Counted from the first letter of the stretch, positions 1 through 6,485 are shown. The stretch: 9,825 bases of DNA from Saprospiraceae bacterium (GCA_007125435.1 SLDF01000199.1:1-9825), one strand, 5' to 3'. Notes: generated by a model not told the origin, from the sequence alone. Numbers and translations: made by a program.

Positions 1-5
1 AATAG

Positions 6-479
6 ATGAAAAATTATAGAAAGTTAGGCTATGGAGAAGATGAAACAAAAGCCATAGTCGAATCACTTAATTCCTTATTGGCAAATTACCATGTTCACTA
101 CCAAAAGCTGAGAAATTTTCACTGGAATGTAGAAGGTCATACGTTTTTTGAACTTCACGAGTTTTTCGAGCAAGAGTATGATCAGGTCAAGGTACAAATT
201 GATGAAATAGCAGAGCGCATTCGCGTATTTGGGAAAAAGCCTTACAGTACGCTTAAAAAGTATTTAGAGGTAGCAGAGATTGAGGAATCAGAAAATGATT
301 TATCTGCTGATAAAATGATGACAGAAACACTCAATGACTTTGAAACCATTTTATCGTTTCTCATTGATGCACATGAAAAAGCAGCAGAATTGGGCGATGT
401 AGCTACTGAAGACTTATTGACAGAATATATTAAAAGAACAGAAAAAGTACATTGGATGCTAAGTGCATTCAGCAAGTAA
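6..479 (+). CDS. dps: Dps family ferritin-like DNA-binding/iron-storage protein
   Basis: Mini-ferritin that oxidises and stores Fe(II) using peroxide in a dodecameric cytosolic shell, protecting DNA. The 157-residue protein has the Dps four-helix layout. The inter-subunit ferroxidase ligands are visible as H39, H51, D66 and E70; the spacings of 12, 15 and 4 match the family pattern. H39 lies in the characteristic NFHWNVEG stretch at 37-44. The start is the first possible one in frame, because a TAG stop immediately precedes the ATG. Only five bases upstream are in the window, so its promoter cannot be judged. It is followed after 41 nt by a small coiled-coil gene on the same strand, likely co-transcribed. 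The N-terminal tail is short and only weakly basic, so DNA binding by the tail is uncertain. Confidence 0.95.
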   Translation: MKNYRKLGYGEDETKAIVESLNSLLANYHVHYQKLRNFHWNVEGHTFFELHEFFEQEYDQVKVQIDEIAERIRVFGKKPYSTLKKYLEVAEIEESENDLSADKMMTETLNDFETILSFLIDAHEKAAELGDVATEDLLTEYIKRTEKVHWMLSAFSK

Positions 480-520
480 ATTTATTTATCACAACATAAT
501 TTAATCACATAAAACAATAT

Positions 521-808
521 ATGAACAAAGAAGAATTTCAAGCAAAAGCCAAACAGAAGATGCACGAGTTTTCTGCTAAAATCAATGAATTAAAAGCAAA
601 AAAAGCAGCAGCATCAGAAGATGGCAAGAAAAAGTATGATGAGATGATAACAGATCTCAAATCTAAGCAATCAGAACTAGAAGCTAAATTTAATGAGTTA
701 CAAGATGCCTCTAAAGAGAAGTGGGAAGAGGCTAAATCTACTTTTGACTCCATTAGTGATTCAATGAAAAAGAGCATAAACGACATTTCTGACAAAATTG
801 GGATATAA
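521..808 (+). CDS. small charged coiled-coil protein of unknown function
   Basis: I do not recognise a named family. The 95-residue product is almost entirely charged and helical: Lys, Glu, Asp, Ser and Ala dominate, and there is no Pro, Cys or Arg at all. Heptad-like spacing of hydrophobic residues runs from about residue 15 to 90, predicting one long amphipathic coiled coil. There is no signal peptide or membrane segment. It resembles in composition the apolipoprotein-like or stress-response coiled-coil proteins common next to stress genes in bacteria. It sits 41 nt after dps and is closed by a strong terminator, so a joint stress-linked role is an inference from context. The reading frame is intact with an ATG start; the opposite-strand frame over the same bases is a shadow. 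Confidence 0.8.
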   Translation: MNKEEFQAKAKQKMHEFSAKINELKAKKAAASEDGKKKYDEMITDLKSKQSELEAKFNELQDASKEKWEEAKSTFDSISDSMKKSINDISDKIGI

Positions 809-856
809 GTCAAAAGCTCGCCTGTAGAATACGTCGGGTAATTATTCCACTTAATG

Positions 857-894
857 AACAATGCTTTCTAACCTTAGGAAGCATTGTTTTTTTT
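857..894 (+). terminator. Rho-independent terminator after the dps operon
   Basis: The arms AACAATGCTT (857-866) and AAGCATTGTT (879-888) form a perfect 10-bp stem with a 12-nt loop, and the T run continues to 894. This is a strong intrinsic terminator for the rightward dps/coiled-coil transcript. The stop codon of the convergent PAP2 gene (874-876, TTA on +) lies inside the loop. In the leftward direction the stem is followed by a poor T tract, so termination there should be weaker. Confidence 0.88.
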
Positions 895-1461
895 ATGCTG
901 ATCATACCGATATAAGAATGACCAGATGGTATCATTGAGTCTGTAAAATCCGATCGCCAGCATACTCCCCCATGTGAACCCTACCAATACATCAAATGGA
1001 TAATGCACCCCCACGAAAATCTGTGCAAATCCTACGATGACAGCCCAGAGCAATAATACTGCAGTAAAACGTCTTGCTTTCACACCCAGGCTCAAAAACA
1101 AAAATAAGGCCAATGAAAAATGATTGGCTGCATGAGACGAAGGCATGCTATACCCTCTGCCACATTTTACTTTTAGAGACAGTCCATCTTCTTGTGTCAG
1201 TGTATGGCATGGCCGAGGTCGTTCAAATGCCGGTTTGAGAAGTCTGGAGTTGGTGAGGTCTGATACACCTGCTGTTGCAATAGCAAATAATACTATCAGC
1301 ACACCATGCTTTTTCAACTTGATGATGATGCCCAGAATCAATAAGACATATAAAGGTAGCCAAGTTGCTGCATTGCGCCAGTACACCAGAATAGTTTCAA
1401 TAATTGCCGGAAAGTCCAGCTGATTAATCTTTAAAAACCACTGAAGATCAATTGCATGCAT
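874..1461 (-). CDS. PAP2 family membrane phosphatase (lipid phosphatase-like)
   Basis: Integral membrane phosphatase of the PAP2 superfamily, which removes phosphate from lipid phosphates such as undecaprenyl diphosphate or phosphatidate at the membrane face. It has 195 residues with several hydrophobic helices (about 35-47, 53-66, 115-127, 133-146, 157-170). Motif 1, K-x6-RP, is K76 to R83-P84; motif 2 is PSSH at 107-110, with H110 the expected acid. Motif 3 has the catalytic H153 and D157 in GVHYPFD, but its usual leading SR is A146-Q147 here. The substrate cannot be told from sequence. It lies 22 nt after trmD and is probably co-transcribed with it. Its 3' end overlaps the convergent dps terminator. 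Confidence 0.9.
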   Translation of the reverse strand: MHAIDLQWFLKINQLDFPAIIETILVYWRNAATWLPLYVLLILGIIIKLKKHGVLIVLFAIATAGVSDLTNSRLLKPAFERPRPCHTLTQEDGLSLKVKCGRGYSMPSSHAANHFSLALFLFLSLGVKARRFTAVLLLWAVIVGFAQIFVGVHYPFDVLVGFTWGSMLAIGFYRLNDTIWSFLYRYDQHKKNNAS

Positions 1462-1483
1462 ATGTAAATGTATAGTCTATAGA

Positions 1484-2161
1484 TTACTCACCTAATAAGT
1501 CCGGTCTCAGCCTCTTTGTCCTCTCTATTGATTGCTCATATCTCCATGCATCAATTTTAGCCTCATGGCCTGATAACAGGATATCTGGCACTTTTGCACC
1601 CTTGAATTCTGCGGGACGTGTGTACACGGGAGGCGCTAGTAGATTATCCTGAAATGAATCTGAAAGCGCAGAGCTGCCATCATTTAATACACCGGGCAGT
1701 AGACGTCCAATGCTATCCACAAGAACAGCTGCGGCAAGCTCACCGCCGGACAGGACATAATCTCCGATTGAAATCTCTTTGGTAACATACATATCTCTTA
1801 TCCGCTGATCTATCCCCTTGTAATGTCCGCATATTATGAGAAGACTCTGGCTTAGGGATAACTGATTGGCCATGGATTGATTCAATGTTCCTCCATCGGG
1901 TGTCATATAGATGACTTCGTCATACTTTTTTTCTTGCTGAAGGGACTCTATACAATTTGAAAGCGGTTCGCACATCATCACCATGCCTGCCCCTCCCCCA
2001 TATTGATAATCGTCGATCTGCTTGTATTTACCCAGTCCAAATGGTCGTAAATCATGGATCGCAATGGACAACAGTCCCTTATCTGATGCGCGCTTCATGA
2101 TAGAGTGCTGAAAAGGGCTCTCTAATAATCCCGGCTGTATACTTATGATGTCAATATGCAT
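1484..2161 (-). CDS. trmD: tRNA (guanine-N1-)-methyltransferase TrmD
   Basis: SPOUT methyltransferase that makes m1G at position 37 of tRNAs reading CNN-type codons, preventing +1 frameshifting; it acts as a cytosolic dimer using S-adenosylmethionine. Counting from the chosen start it has 225 residues. YGGGAGMVM (54-62), the trefoil-knot cofactor segments ICGHYKGID (110-118) and SIGDYVLSGGE (131-141), R153, D168 in SDSF (the expected general base), and PPVYTRPAEF (177-186) are all present. A GTG four codons upstream (2173) is in frame, but the ATG at 2161 gives the family-typical N-terminus MHIDIIS and is preferred. The gene sits between an FKBP gene and a PAP2 gene rather than beside rpsP, rimM or rplS. 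A hairpin and a 16-nt palindrome lie at its 5' edge. Confidence 0.97.
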   Translation of the reverse strand: MHIDIISIQPGLLESPFQHSIMKRASDKGLLSIAIHDLRPFGLGKYKQIDDYQYGGGAGMVMMCEPLSNCIESLQQEKKYDEVIYMTPDGGTLNQSMANQLSLSQSLLIICGHYKGIDQRIRDMYVTKEISIGDYVLSGGELAAAVLVDSIGRLLPGVLNDGSSALSDSFQDNLLAPPVYTRPAEFKGAKVPDILLSGHEAKIDAWRYEQSIERTKRLRPDLLGE

Positions 2162-2172
2162 ATCGATATGCA
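2157..2172. promoter_or_regulatory. 16-nt perfect palindrome over the trmD start
   Basis: TGCATATCGATATGCA is perfectly self-complementary. It spans the preferred trmD ATG (2159-2161) and most of the alternative GTG (2171-2173). It has no loop, so it suits a dimeric DNA-binding protein better than an RNA hairpin. A role as an operator is only an inference; the His-Ile-Asp codon repeat could produce it by chance. Confidence 0.3.
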
Positions 2173-2173
2173 C

Positions 2174-2210
2174 TAAAATGAATACAGCCGACTCCTAGAG
2201 AAGTCGGCTG
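2174..2210 (-). terminator. terminator-like hairpin between the FKBP gene and trmD
   Basis: The arms CAGCCGACT (2185-2193) and AGTCGGCTG (2202-2210) form a perfect 9-bp GC-rich stem with an 8-nt loop. On the - strand it begins 9 nt after the FKBP stop codon and is followed by the T-rich tail TATTCATTTTA. It probably ends most FKBP transcripts. Only 23 nt separate it from the trmD ATG, so trmD needs either read-through or a promoter within or before the hairpin; it may act as an attenuator. Confidence 0.72.
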
Positions 2211-2219
2211 CATATGGAA

Positions 2220-2888
2220 TTAATCTATTGATAACAACTCCACATCAAATATCAATGTGGCGTATGGTTTGATCTGAGCGCCTGCTCCTCGTTCGCCATA
2301 TCCCAGGTCATAAGGTACATATAGCCTCCACTTTGAACCAACAGGCATAAGCTGCAATGCCTCTGTCCAACCCTTGATCACGCCATTGACAGGGAATGAT
2401 GCCGGCTCGCCGCGGTCATACGAACTATCAAAAACAGTACCGTCAATCAAGGTTCCATGATAATGCGTGGTCACTCTGTCGGTAGGACCAGGTTTTGGCC
2501 CTGTCCCCTCTTGGATGATTTCATATTGTAAGCCACTTTCCAACACAACAACATTATCCTTCTCCGCATTCTTTCTTAAAAATTCCTCGCCTTCTTCTAT
2601 GGCACCAGCCATTTGCTTGGACTGCTGAGCTTGCATGAATGCCGTTAATACTTCATTGGCTTCTTCCAGTGTCATTCTCAGATCTTCGCCATTGATGACA
2701 TCTGAAAGACCTATTGCAAGGTCATTTACATCTATTTCCTCCAGACCTTGCTGTGCGAGGTTACTTCCAACAAGTATACCCACACCATAACTAAGTGAAT
2801 CCATTTCCTTTTCCTGTTTTTGTGCACATGCTGTGACGGCTATTGACAGCACAACTGTTGCGATAAAAAATTGATTTAATAACTTCAT
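2220..2888 (-). CDS. FKBP-type peptidyl-prolyl cis-trans isomerase, Mip/FkpA-like lipoprotein
   Basis: Extracytoplasmic prolyl isomerase and folding helper. It has 222 residues: a signal peptide at 1-20 with a lipobox-like VTAC and C21 as the likely lipidated cysteine, an N-terminal helical dimerisation domain at about 30-110 (SYGVGILVG near 33-41), and an FKBP_C domain at about 128-222. Binding-pocket residues corresponding to FKBP12 are seen as Y143, F153-D154, V170-I171, W174 and Y197, so the domain should be active. The match to Mip/FkpA/FklB architecture is strong, but which named orthologue it is cannot be fixed. It is followed by a hairpin terminator and then trmD. A cut by signal peptidase I after A20 or A22 is a less likely alternative to lipidation. 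Confidence 0.93.
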   Translation of the reverse strand: MKLLNQFFIATVVLSIAVTACAQKQEKEMDSLSYGVGILVGSNLAQQGLEEIDVNDLAIGLSDVINGEDLRMTLEEANEVLTAFMQAQQSKQMAGAIEEGEEFLRKNAEKDNVVVLESGLQYEIIQEGTGPKPGPTDRVTTHYHGTLIDGTVFDSSYDRGEPASFPVNGVIKGWTEALQLMPVGSKWRLYVPYDLGYGERGAGAQIKPYATLIFDVELLSID

Positions 2889-2989
2889 TTTGAATTTGAT
2901 TTAAGTAATAAACATTCCTTTTCGATATTCTTGATTGAGGCGTGCTATTCTAAAAAGCACTCACTTGTAACGATACACCTTTTCAAAGA

Positions 2990-4375
2990 TTACATTTCCT
3001 CAGCATAATACTTGAAGAAATAAGGTATGGTCTCAATGCCTTTGTAGTAATTAAACAATCCATACTTCTCATTCGGTGAATGTAAATTGTCAGAGTCCAG
3101 CCCAAATCCGAATAAAACAGATTTCAAGCCAAGCACTGACTCAAAAAGAGCCACTATTGGTATACTTCCACCTCCCCTTGTAGGAATTGGCTTTTTTCCA
3201 AATGTCTTCTCCATGGCATTACTTGCTGCTATGAAAGGCGCACTATCAATCGGCGTCACCACCGGCTCTCCGCCATGATGGCTAGTCACCTTCACTTTTA
3301 CACAGTCAGGGGCTATGGACTCAAAATGCTTCTGAAACAATGCCGATATTTTATGTGAGTCTTGGTGCGGCACTAATCGCATGCTGATTTTAGCATACGC
3401 CTTTGATGGCAGCACCGTTTTAGCACCTTCACCTATATATCCGCTCCATATACCATTGACATCCAGGGTCGGTCTGATTGACGCCCTTTCCATAGTCGAG
3501 TAGCCCTCTTCGCCCCAGACAGCGTTTATGTCAAGGTCCGCCTTATAAGCTTCCAGATCAAAGGGCGCTTCAGCCATTTTTGCTCTTTCTTCCTGGCTTA
3601 GTTCATCTACATCATCATAAAAGCCGGGAATGGTAATGCGATTATTTTCATCCTGCAAAGATGCAATCATCTTCGCCAGAATATTTGCCGGGTTGGCTAC
3701 AGCACCGCCATAGACACCTGAGTGCAGATCTCTATTTGGTCCAGTTACTTCGACTTCCATATACGATAGCCCTCTCAGACCGACATCTATACTTGGCGTA
3801 TCATTGGCAAGCATAGCTGTATCTGATATCAATACGACATCTGAGCTGAGTTTTTCTTTATTGGCTTTGATGAATACGCCCAGATGCTCAGACCCTACTT
3901 CTTCTTCACCTTCCAGCATGAACTTTACATTACATGTCAGATTGCCGGTCGCCATCATCATCTCGAAGGCTTTGACATGCATATACATCTGACCCTTGTC
4001 ATCACAAGCACCTCTGGCGTAGATGGCACCTTCAGGGTGAAGGTCTGTTTTCTTTATCACCGGCTCGAATGGCGGTGAATCCCACAAGTTCAGCGGGTCT
4101 GGAGGCTGTACATCATAGTGGCCGTAGACAAGCACGGTTGGCAAATTGTGATCTATAAGTTTTTCACCGTAAACGATGGGATGTCCATCTGTTGGACAGA
4201 CCTCTACATTATCTGCTCCTGCGGCCTTCAATTTGTCAGCTACAAATTCTGCAGCTTTCAGCACATCGGCCTTGTAAGCCGAGTCAGCTGAGATAGAAGG
4301 TATCCTCAAGAGGTCAAGCAATTCTTCTAAAAATCTATCTTTATGCTTTTCTAAATAGTCGTGTAGTGTATCCAT
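2990..4375 (-). CDS. M20 family metallopeptidase (dipeptidase)
   Basis: Cytosolic di-zinc peptidase of the M20 family, closest in pattern to the carnosinase/non-specific dipeptidase and DapE-like branch. It has 461 residues and no signal peptide. Catalytic features in order are GHYDVQPP (H86 ligand, D88), ARGACDDKG (bridging D125), EGEEEVGS (E158 general base, E159 ligand), ISDT near 183-186, and LHSP close to the C-terminus with the last His ligand. The inserted lid/dimerisation domain carries the conserved DLHSGVYGG stretch. All metal and catalytic residues are therefore present. The likely job is hydrolysis of short peptides for nutrition or turnover; the exact substrate is unknown. The flanking gaps (101 and 140 nt) are long enough for its own promoter, though I could not identify one. 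Confidence 0.94.
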   Translation of the reverse strand: MDTLHDYLEKHKDRFLEELLDLLRIPSISADSAYKADVLKAAEFVADKLKAAGADNVEVCPTDGHPIVYGEKLIDHNLPTVLVYGHYDVQPPDPLNLWDSPPFEPVIKKTDLHPEGAIYARGACDDKGQMYMHVKAFEMMMATGNLTCNVKFMLEGEEEVGSEHLGVFIKANKEKLSSDVVLISDTAMLANDTPSIDVGLRGLSYMEVEVTGPNRDLHSGVYGGAVANPANILAKMIASLQDENNRITIPGFYDDVDELSQEERAKMAEAPFDLEAYKADLDINAVWGEEGYSTMERASIRPTLDVNGIWSGYIGEGAKTVLPSKAYAKISMRLVPHQDSHKISALFQKHFESIAPDCVKVKVTSHHGGEPVVTPIDSAPFIAASNAMEKTFGKKPIPTRGGGSIPIVALFESVLGLKSVLFGFGLDSDNLHSPNEKYGLFNYYKGIETIPYFFKYYAEEM

Positions 4376-4515
4376 TCGATTTTATTTTTCTGATTAAGTA
4401 AGTGTGTCTCTAATCCTGCCTATGCTCGTATACATCGCATAGTCACGTCTGCTGAAACAGAGGGCGAAAGTAGCTATTTTCTATGTGAAAATCACGGAAT
4501 TCCGCTGATTATCTG

Positions 4516-5052
4516 CTAGAAAAGTGTACCGAGAAAGTCGGCAAAGCCGGGATCCCAATTTGCATCTGACTTCAATGGATATACACAGAGACAGTCTTCA
4601 AGTTTGCGGTGTACTAGACCAAAAGATTTATCATCTGCTAATATCAGCCACCTGCAAAATGTATCATGAACTTCAAATCCCACACTTGTATAAAACCCAT
4701 CTTCTGCTGTCAGGCTTATGATATAGTCGTAGTCAGTCTTAGCTGCATCTGCAATGACTCTACTAATGAGCTGCTGACCTATACCTTGATTTTGATGCTC
4801 CGGGTGAATGCAGAAGTCGCTTAGTCCAAATATCCTGCGCAAGCCTCCATTATTATAAATCGCCCTTGACTCTACGCCGCATTGCCCTATGAGCATCTCT
4901 TCTGTATACACCAGGTATCTGAATGCGGGTTGTTGCCTAAAGAATGTCTTTCCCTTAGGATATCCGTTAAAGCTTTTGTCCAGTAATTGATGTATGGCCT
5001 CATGTTGTTCTTTCTTGATCTCCCATTCAGCCAAACGTTTTATATCTATCAT
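4516..5052 (-). CDS. GNAT family N-acetyltransferase
   Basis: Acetyl-CoA dependent N-acetyltransferase of unknown substrate, 178 residues. The acetyl-CoA pyrophosphate-binding motif A is HQNQGIGQQL (86-95), giving Q87-x2-G90-x-G92, and it follows the strand FGLSDFCIHPEH (75-86). A GFYTSVGFE segment near 129-137 is the usual motif B. The strand order, the RRIFGLSDFCIHP core and the C-terminal Trp/Gly/Phe-rich tail loosely recall the AAC(2')/NodA branch of GNAT proteins, but I would not infer drug resistance from this. The gene starts 21 nt after the cdaA stop codon, so the two are probably co-transcribed. Confidence 0.87.
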   Translation of the reverse strand: MIDIKRLAEWEIKKEQHEAIHQLLDKSFNGYPKGKTFFRQQPAFRYLVYTEEMLIGQCGVESRAIYNNGGLRRIFGLSDFCIHPEHQNQGIGQQLISRVIADAAKTDYDYIISLTAEDGFYTSVGFEVHDTFCRWLILADDKSFGLVHRKLEDCLCVYPLKSDANWDPGFADFLGTLF

Positions 5053-5073
5053 GAGGCGGTTCAGTATATGTTG

Positions 5074-5868
5074 TTAAAAATCATATTGTTTAAGTATCTC
5101 ATGCAACTTTTCCTCGCTTTTGATGTCGCTGATCTCGCCTCTGTAGACATAGGATATATTACCCGATTCCTCAGAGATGACCAGGGCCATGACATCAGCC
5201 ATCTCTGATGCCCCAATAGCTGCCCTGTGTCTCAGCCCGTACTTCAGCGGTAGAGAAGGATCATACGTCAGAGGCAATATACTACTGGCGGCATAGATGC
5301 GATCCCTTACAATGATCATAGCGCCATCGTGCATAGGACTGTTCTTCTCGAAAATACTTTCTATGATGAGCTGGCTCACCCTTGCATCCAGCTTCACACC
5401 CGTGGTTTTGAATGAGTTGAGGTGTTCCTCTCTAGCCAGCAATATCAACGCACCCGTCTTATGCGAGGCCATTGACATGATCGCGCCTTTTACCTCTTCG
5501 AGCGTTGTGTTCTTAGTATCGCCCATTGGTGTCATCCGGCCGATATGTATGAATCGCTTAAGCAGCGGCACCTTCTTTCTCGCAGCCGTACTACCCAGTA
5601 CTGTCAAAAACTGCCTTATCTCTGGCTGAAATACGACGATCAATAAGATGACACCTATGTTTGCAAATTGACCAAACATAGAACTCATCAAGCTCATATT
5701 CAAAAACTGAAACAACCACCACAGACCGTACAATAACACCAGCGCCAGCAAGATATAAAAAGCCACACCGCCCTTGAGCAGCCGATAAAGACTATACAGC
5801 AGGTATCCGAATATAAAAATATCCAGTATATCCCAAAATGTCACCGTTATAAATCCTACTTCAAACAA
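5074..5868 (-). CDS. cdaA: membrane diadenylate cyclase CdaA/DacA (c-di-AMP synthase)
   Basis: Makes the second messenger c-di-AMP from two ATP; in other bacteria this controls potassium/osmolyte balance and cell-wall homeostasis. From the chosen start it has 264 residues: three hydrophobic segments near 11-31, 35-56 and 69-82, then the cytosolic DAC domain with the active-site motifs DGA (181-183, in MHDGAMII) and RHR (213-215, in GLRHRAAIG). The frame stays open to a TTG at 5952, but those 28 extra residues are strongly basic, unlike CdaA, and contain no ATG. The TTG at 5868 gives the typical MFEVGFITVTFWD beginning, so it is preferred; this start is not certain. No cdaR (YbbR domain) or glmM gene, its partners in Firmicutes, is visible. 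A GNAT gene follows 21 nt downstream. Confidence 0.93.
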   Translation of the reverse strand: MFEVGFITVTFWDILDIFIFGYLLYSLYRLLKGGVAFYILLALVLLYGLWWLFQFLNMSLMSSMFGQFANIGVILLIVVFQPEIRQFLTVLGSTAARKKVPLLKRFIHIGRMTPMGDTKNTTLEEVKGAIMSMASHKTGALILLAREEHLNSFKTTGVKLDARVSQLIIESIFEKNSPMHDGAMIIVRDRIYAASSILPLTYDPSLPLKYGLRHRAAIGASEMADVMALVISEESGNISYVYRGEISDIKSEEKLHEILKQYDF

Positions 5869-5949
5869 AACTCTGCGCTTTTTATGATGTCTCTTTCGCC
5901 ATTGACACACTTCCCAGTTACAAAAATGAAATTCACCCCCTCTTTGTTG

Positions 5950-5957
5950 CAAAATTA
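5950..5957 (-). promoter_or_regulatory. candidate Bacteroidota -7 promoter element for cdaA
   Basis: On the - strand TAATTTTG matches the TAnnTTTG consensus and overlaps the TTG at 5952 that would open the long form of cdaA. Transcription starting a few bases downstream would leave about 70 nt of leader before the TTG at 5868 and would exclude the longer form. No clear -33 TTTG box is seen, so this is a weak prediction. Confidence 0.33.
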
Positions 5958-6065
5958 AGATTTACCCACGAATTACATCACACTGCTCATACATTCTTGA
6001 TTTACCGATGATTTAGGTTTTGCATGTCCCGTGGGTTATTTGGGTCATCGTTATCGTTATGAGTT

Positions 6066-6245
6066 GTAATTGGGTGTGCCCCCCTTGCTATCGCGCGGGG
6101 TCGGGCTATCCGTTTGTATTCCTGACTGTCTCAAGGGCAGTCACTATGCATTTGGTGGCTTTAGTTTTGTTGAAAGCTCACAAGATTAAACTTAATTCCG
6201 TTTTTTATTATTGTTACAGTCGACGCTGAGCCAGAGGCGGCTCAG
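6066..6245 (+). repeat. Dispersed structured repeat, copy 1
   Basis: The segment 6102-6245 matches 9656-9799 without gaps, with 135 of 144 bases identical. Homology continues leftward to about 6066 (GTAAT-TGGGTGTGCC) with a length difference in a hairpin loop. RNA-like features on + are: a GC hairpin GCCCC/GGGGT with a long loop; an 8-bp hairpin AGTCACTA (6139-6146) with TGGTGGCT (6153-6160); an alternative stem TGACTG/CAGTCA around 6123-6142; GCTTT/AAAGC around 6158-6177; and a 3' hairpin CTGAGCC/GGCTCAG (6226-6245). A 69-codon frame across it (6020-6229) is judged non-coding, because most differences from copy 2 change amino acids. The GGGYGTGYC...CGGGCTATCCG opening resembles short intergenic repeats I recall from Bacteroidota genomes; that is memory, not a search. 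Confidence 0.85.
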
Positions 6246-6315
6246 CTTCTTCAAGTCTTGATCAAAATCACTATCCTAAATAAAGGAACTGAGCCGCCTC
6301 TGGCTCAGCATCGAC
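6219..6315. repeat. Long inverted repeat with nested hairpins after copy 1
   Basis: The 27-nt end of copy 1 (6219-6245) is repeated in inverted orientation at 6289-6315 with one mismatch (GTCGAC against GTCGAT), separated by 43 nt. Each arm is itself a hairpin: CTGAGCC/GGCTCAG with 7-bp stems and hexaloops AGAGGC (6233-6238) and GCCTCT (6296-6301). The two loops are exact complements of each other. The right arm read on - is followed by a T-rich stretch (TTCCTTTATTTAG), so it can terminate the leftward paaG-Rieske-paaH transcript, which ends at 6486. Confidence 0.8.
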
Positions 6316-6485
6316 CTAAATCATGACTAAAACCTTATCTAAGAATATTCAATTGAACAGCCACTAAAAGTAAAAGCCACTCAAAACAGCAGCGATACTC
6401 TTTGGCAGACCAATGAATACAAGCTTATAGCCAGGTCCTTAAGGACACGTTCATCCTATACCATACCTGTCCTATATCCAACTAA
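6316..6485. other. Intergenic stretch between the inverted repeat and the paaH-like gene
   Basis: No gene is supported here. It is the 3' flank of the paaH-like gene. The only structures seen are a 12-nt perfect palindrome GTCCTTAAGGAC (6435-6446) and a short direct repeat AGCCACT at 6359-6365 and 6375-6381. Neither looks like a known element. Together with the cdaA 5' region and repeat copy 1 it completes the gene-free interval 5953-6485. Confidence 0.5.

Noticed and set aside
2942..2960. Small hairpin GTGCT/AGCAC with a 9-nt loop downstream of the M20 peptidase, considered as a terminator.
   Set aside because: The stem is only 5 bp and on the - strand it is not followed by a T run; too weak to annotate.
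4476..4504. Stem ATTTTC/GAAAAT (4476-4492) and 10-nt palindrome CGGAATTCCG (4495-4504) after the GNAT gene.
   Set aside because: Both are short, the stem is AT-only at its core, and no T tract follows on the - strand; a 10-nt palindrome is expected by chance in a window of this size.
4516..5052. Possible aminoglycoside 2'-N-acetyltransferase assignment for the GNAT protein.
   Set aside because: Similarity is only in overall fold order and a few core residues; GNAT substrate cannot be assigned from that.
5869..5952. N-terminal extension of CdaA to a TTG at 5952.
   Set aside because: Basic, unlike CdaA N-termini, no ATG, and it overlaps a promoter-like box. The shorter form was annotated, with the uncertainty stated.
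6020..6229. Open frame of 69 codons on + across repeat copy 1, with a parallel 49-codon frame in copy 2 (9634-9783).
   Set aside because: Six of the seven codons that differ within the gap-free core change the amino acid (F/L, T/S, R/W, H/Y, H/R, Y/C), so there is no sign of protein-level selection. The frames lie in a repeat with RNA-like pairing and end in its terminator hairpin.
6359..6381. Direct repeat AGCCACT with an A-rich spacer, whose reverse complement shares about 10 nt with the repeat body (AGTGGCTTT).
   Set aside because: The match is too short to call a degenerate third copy of the element.
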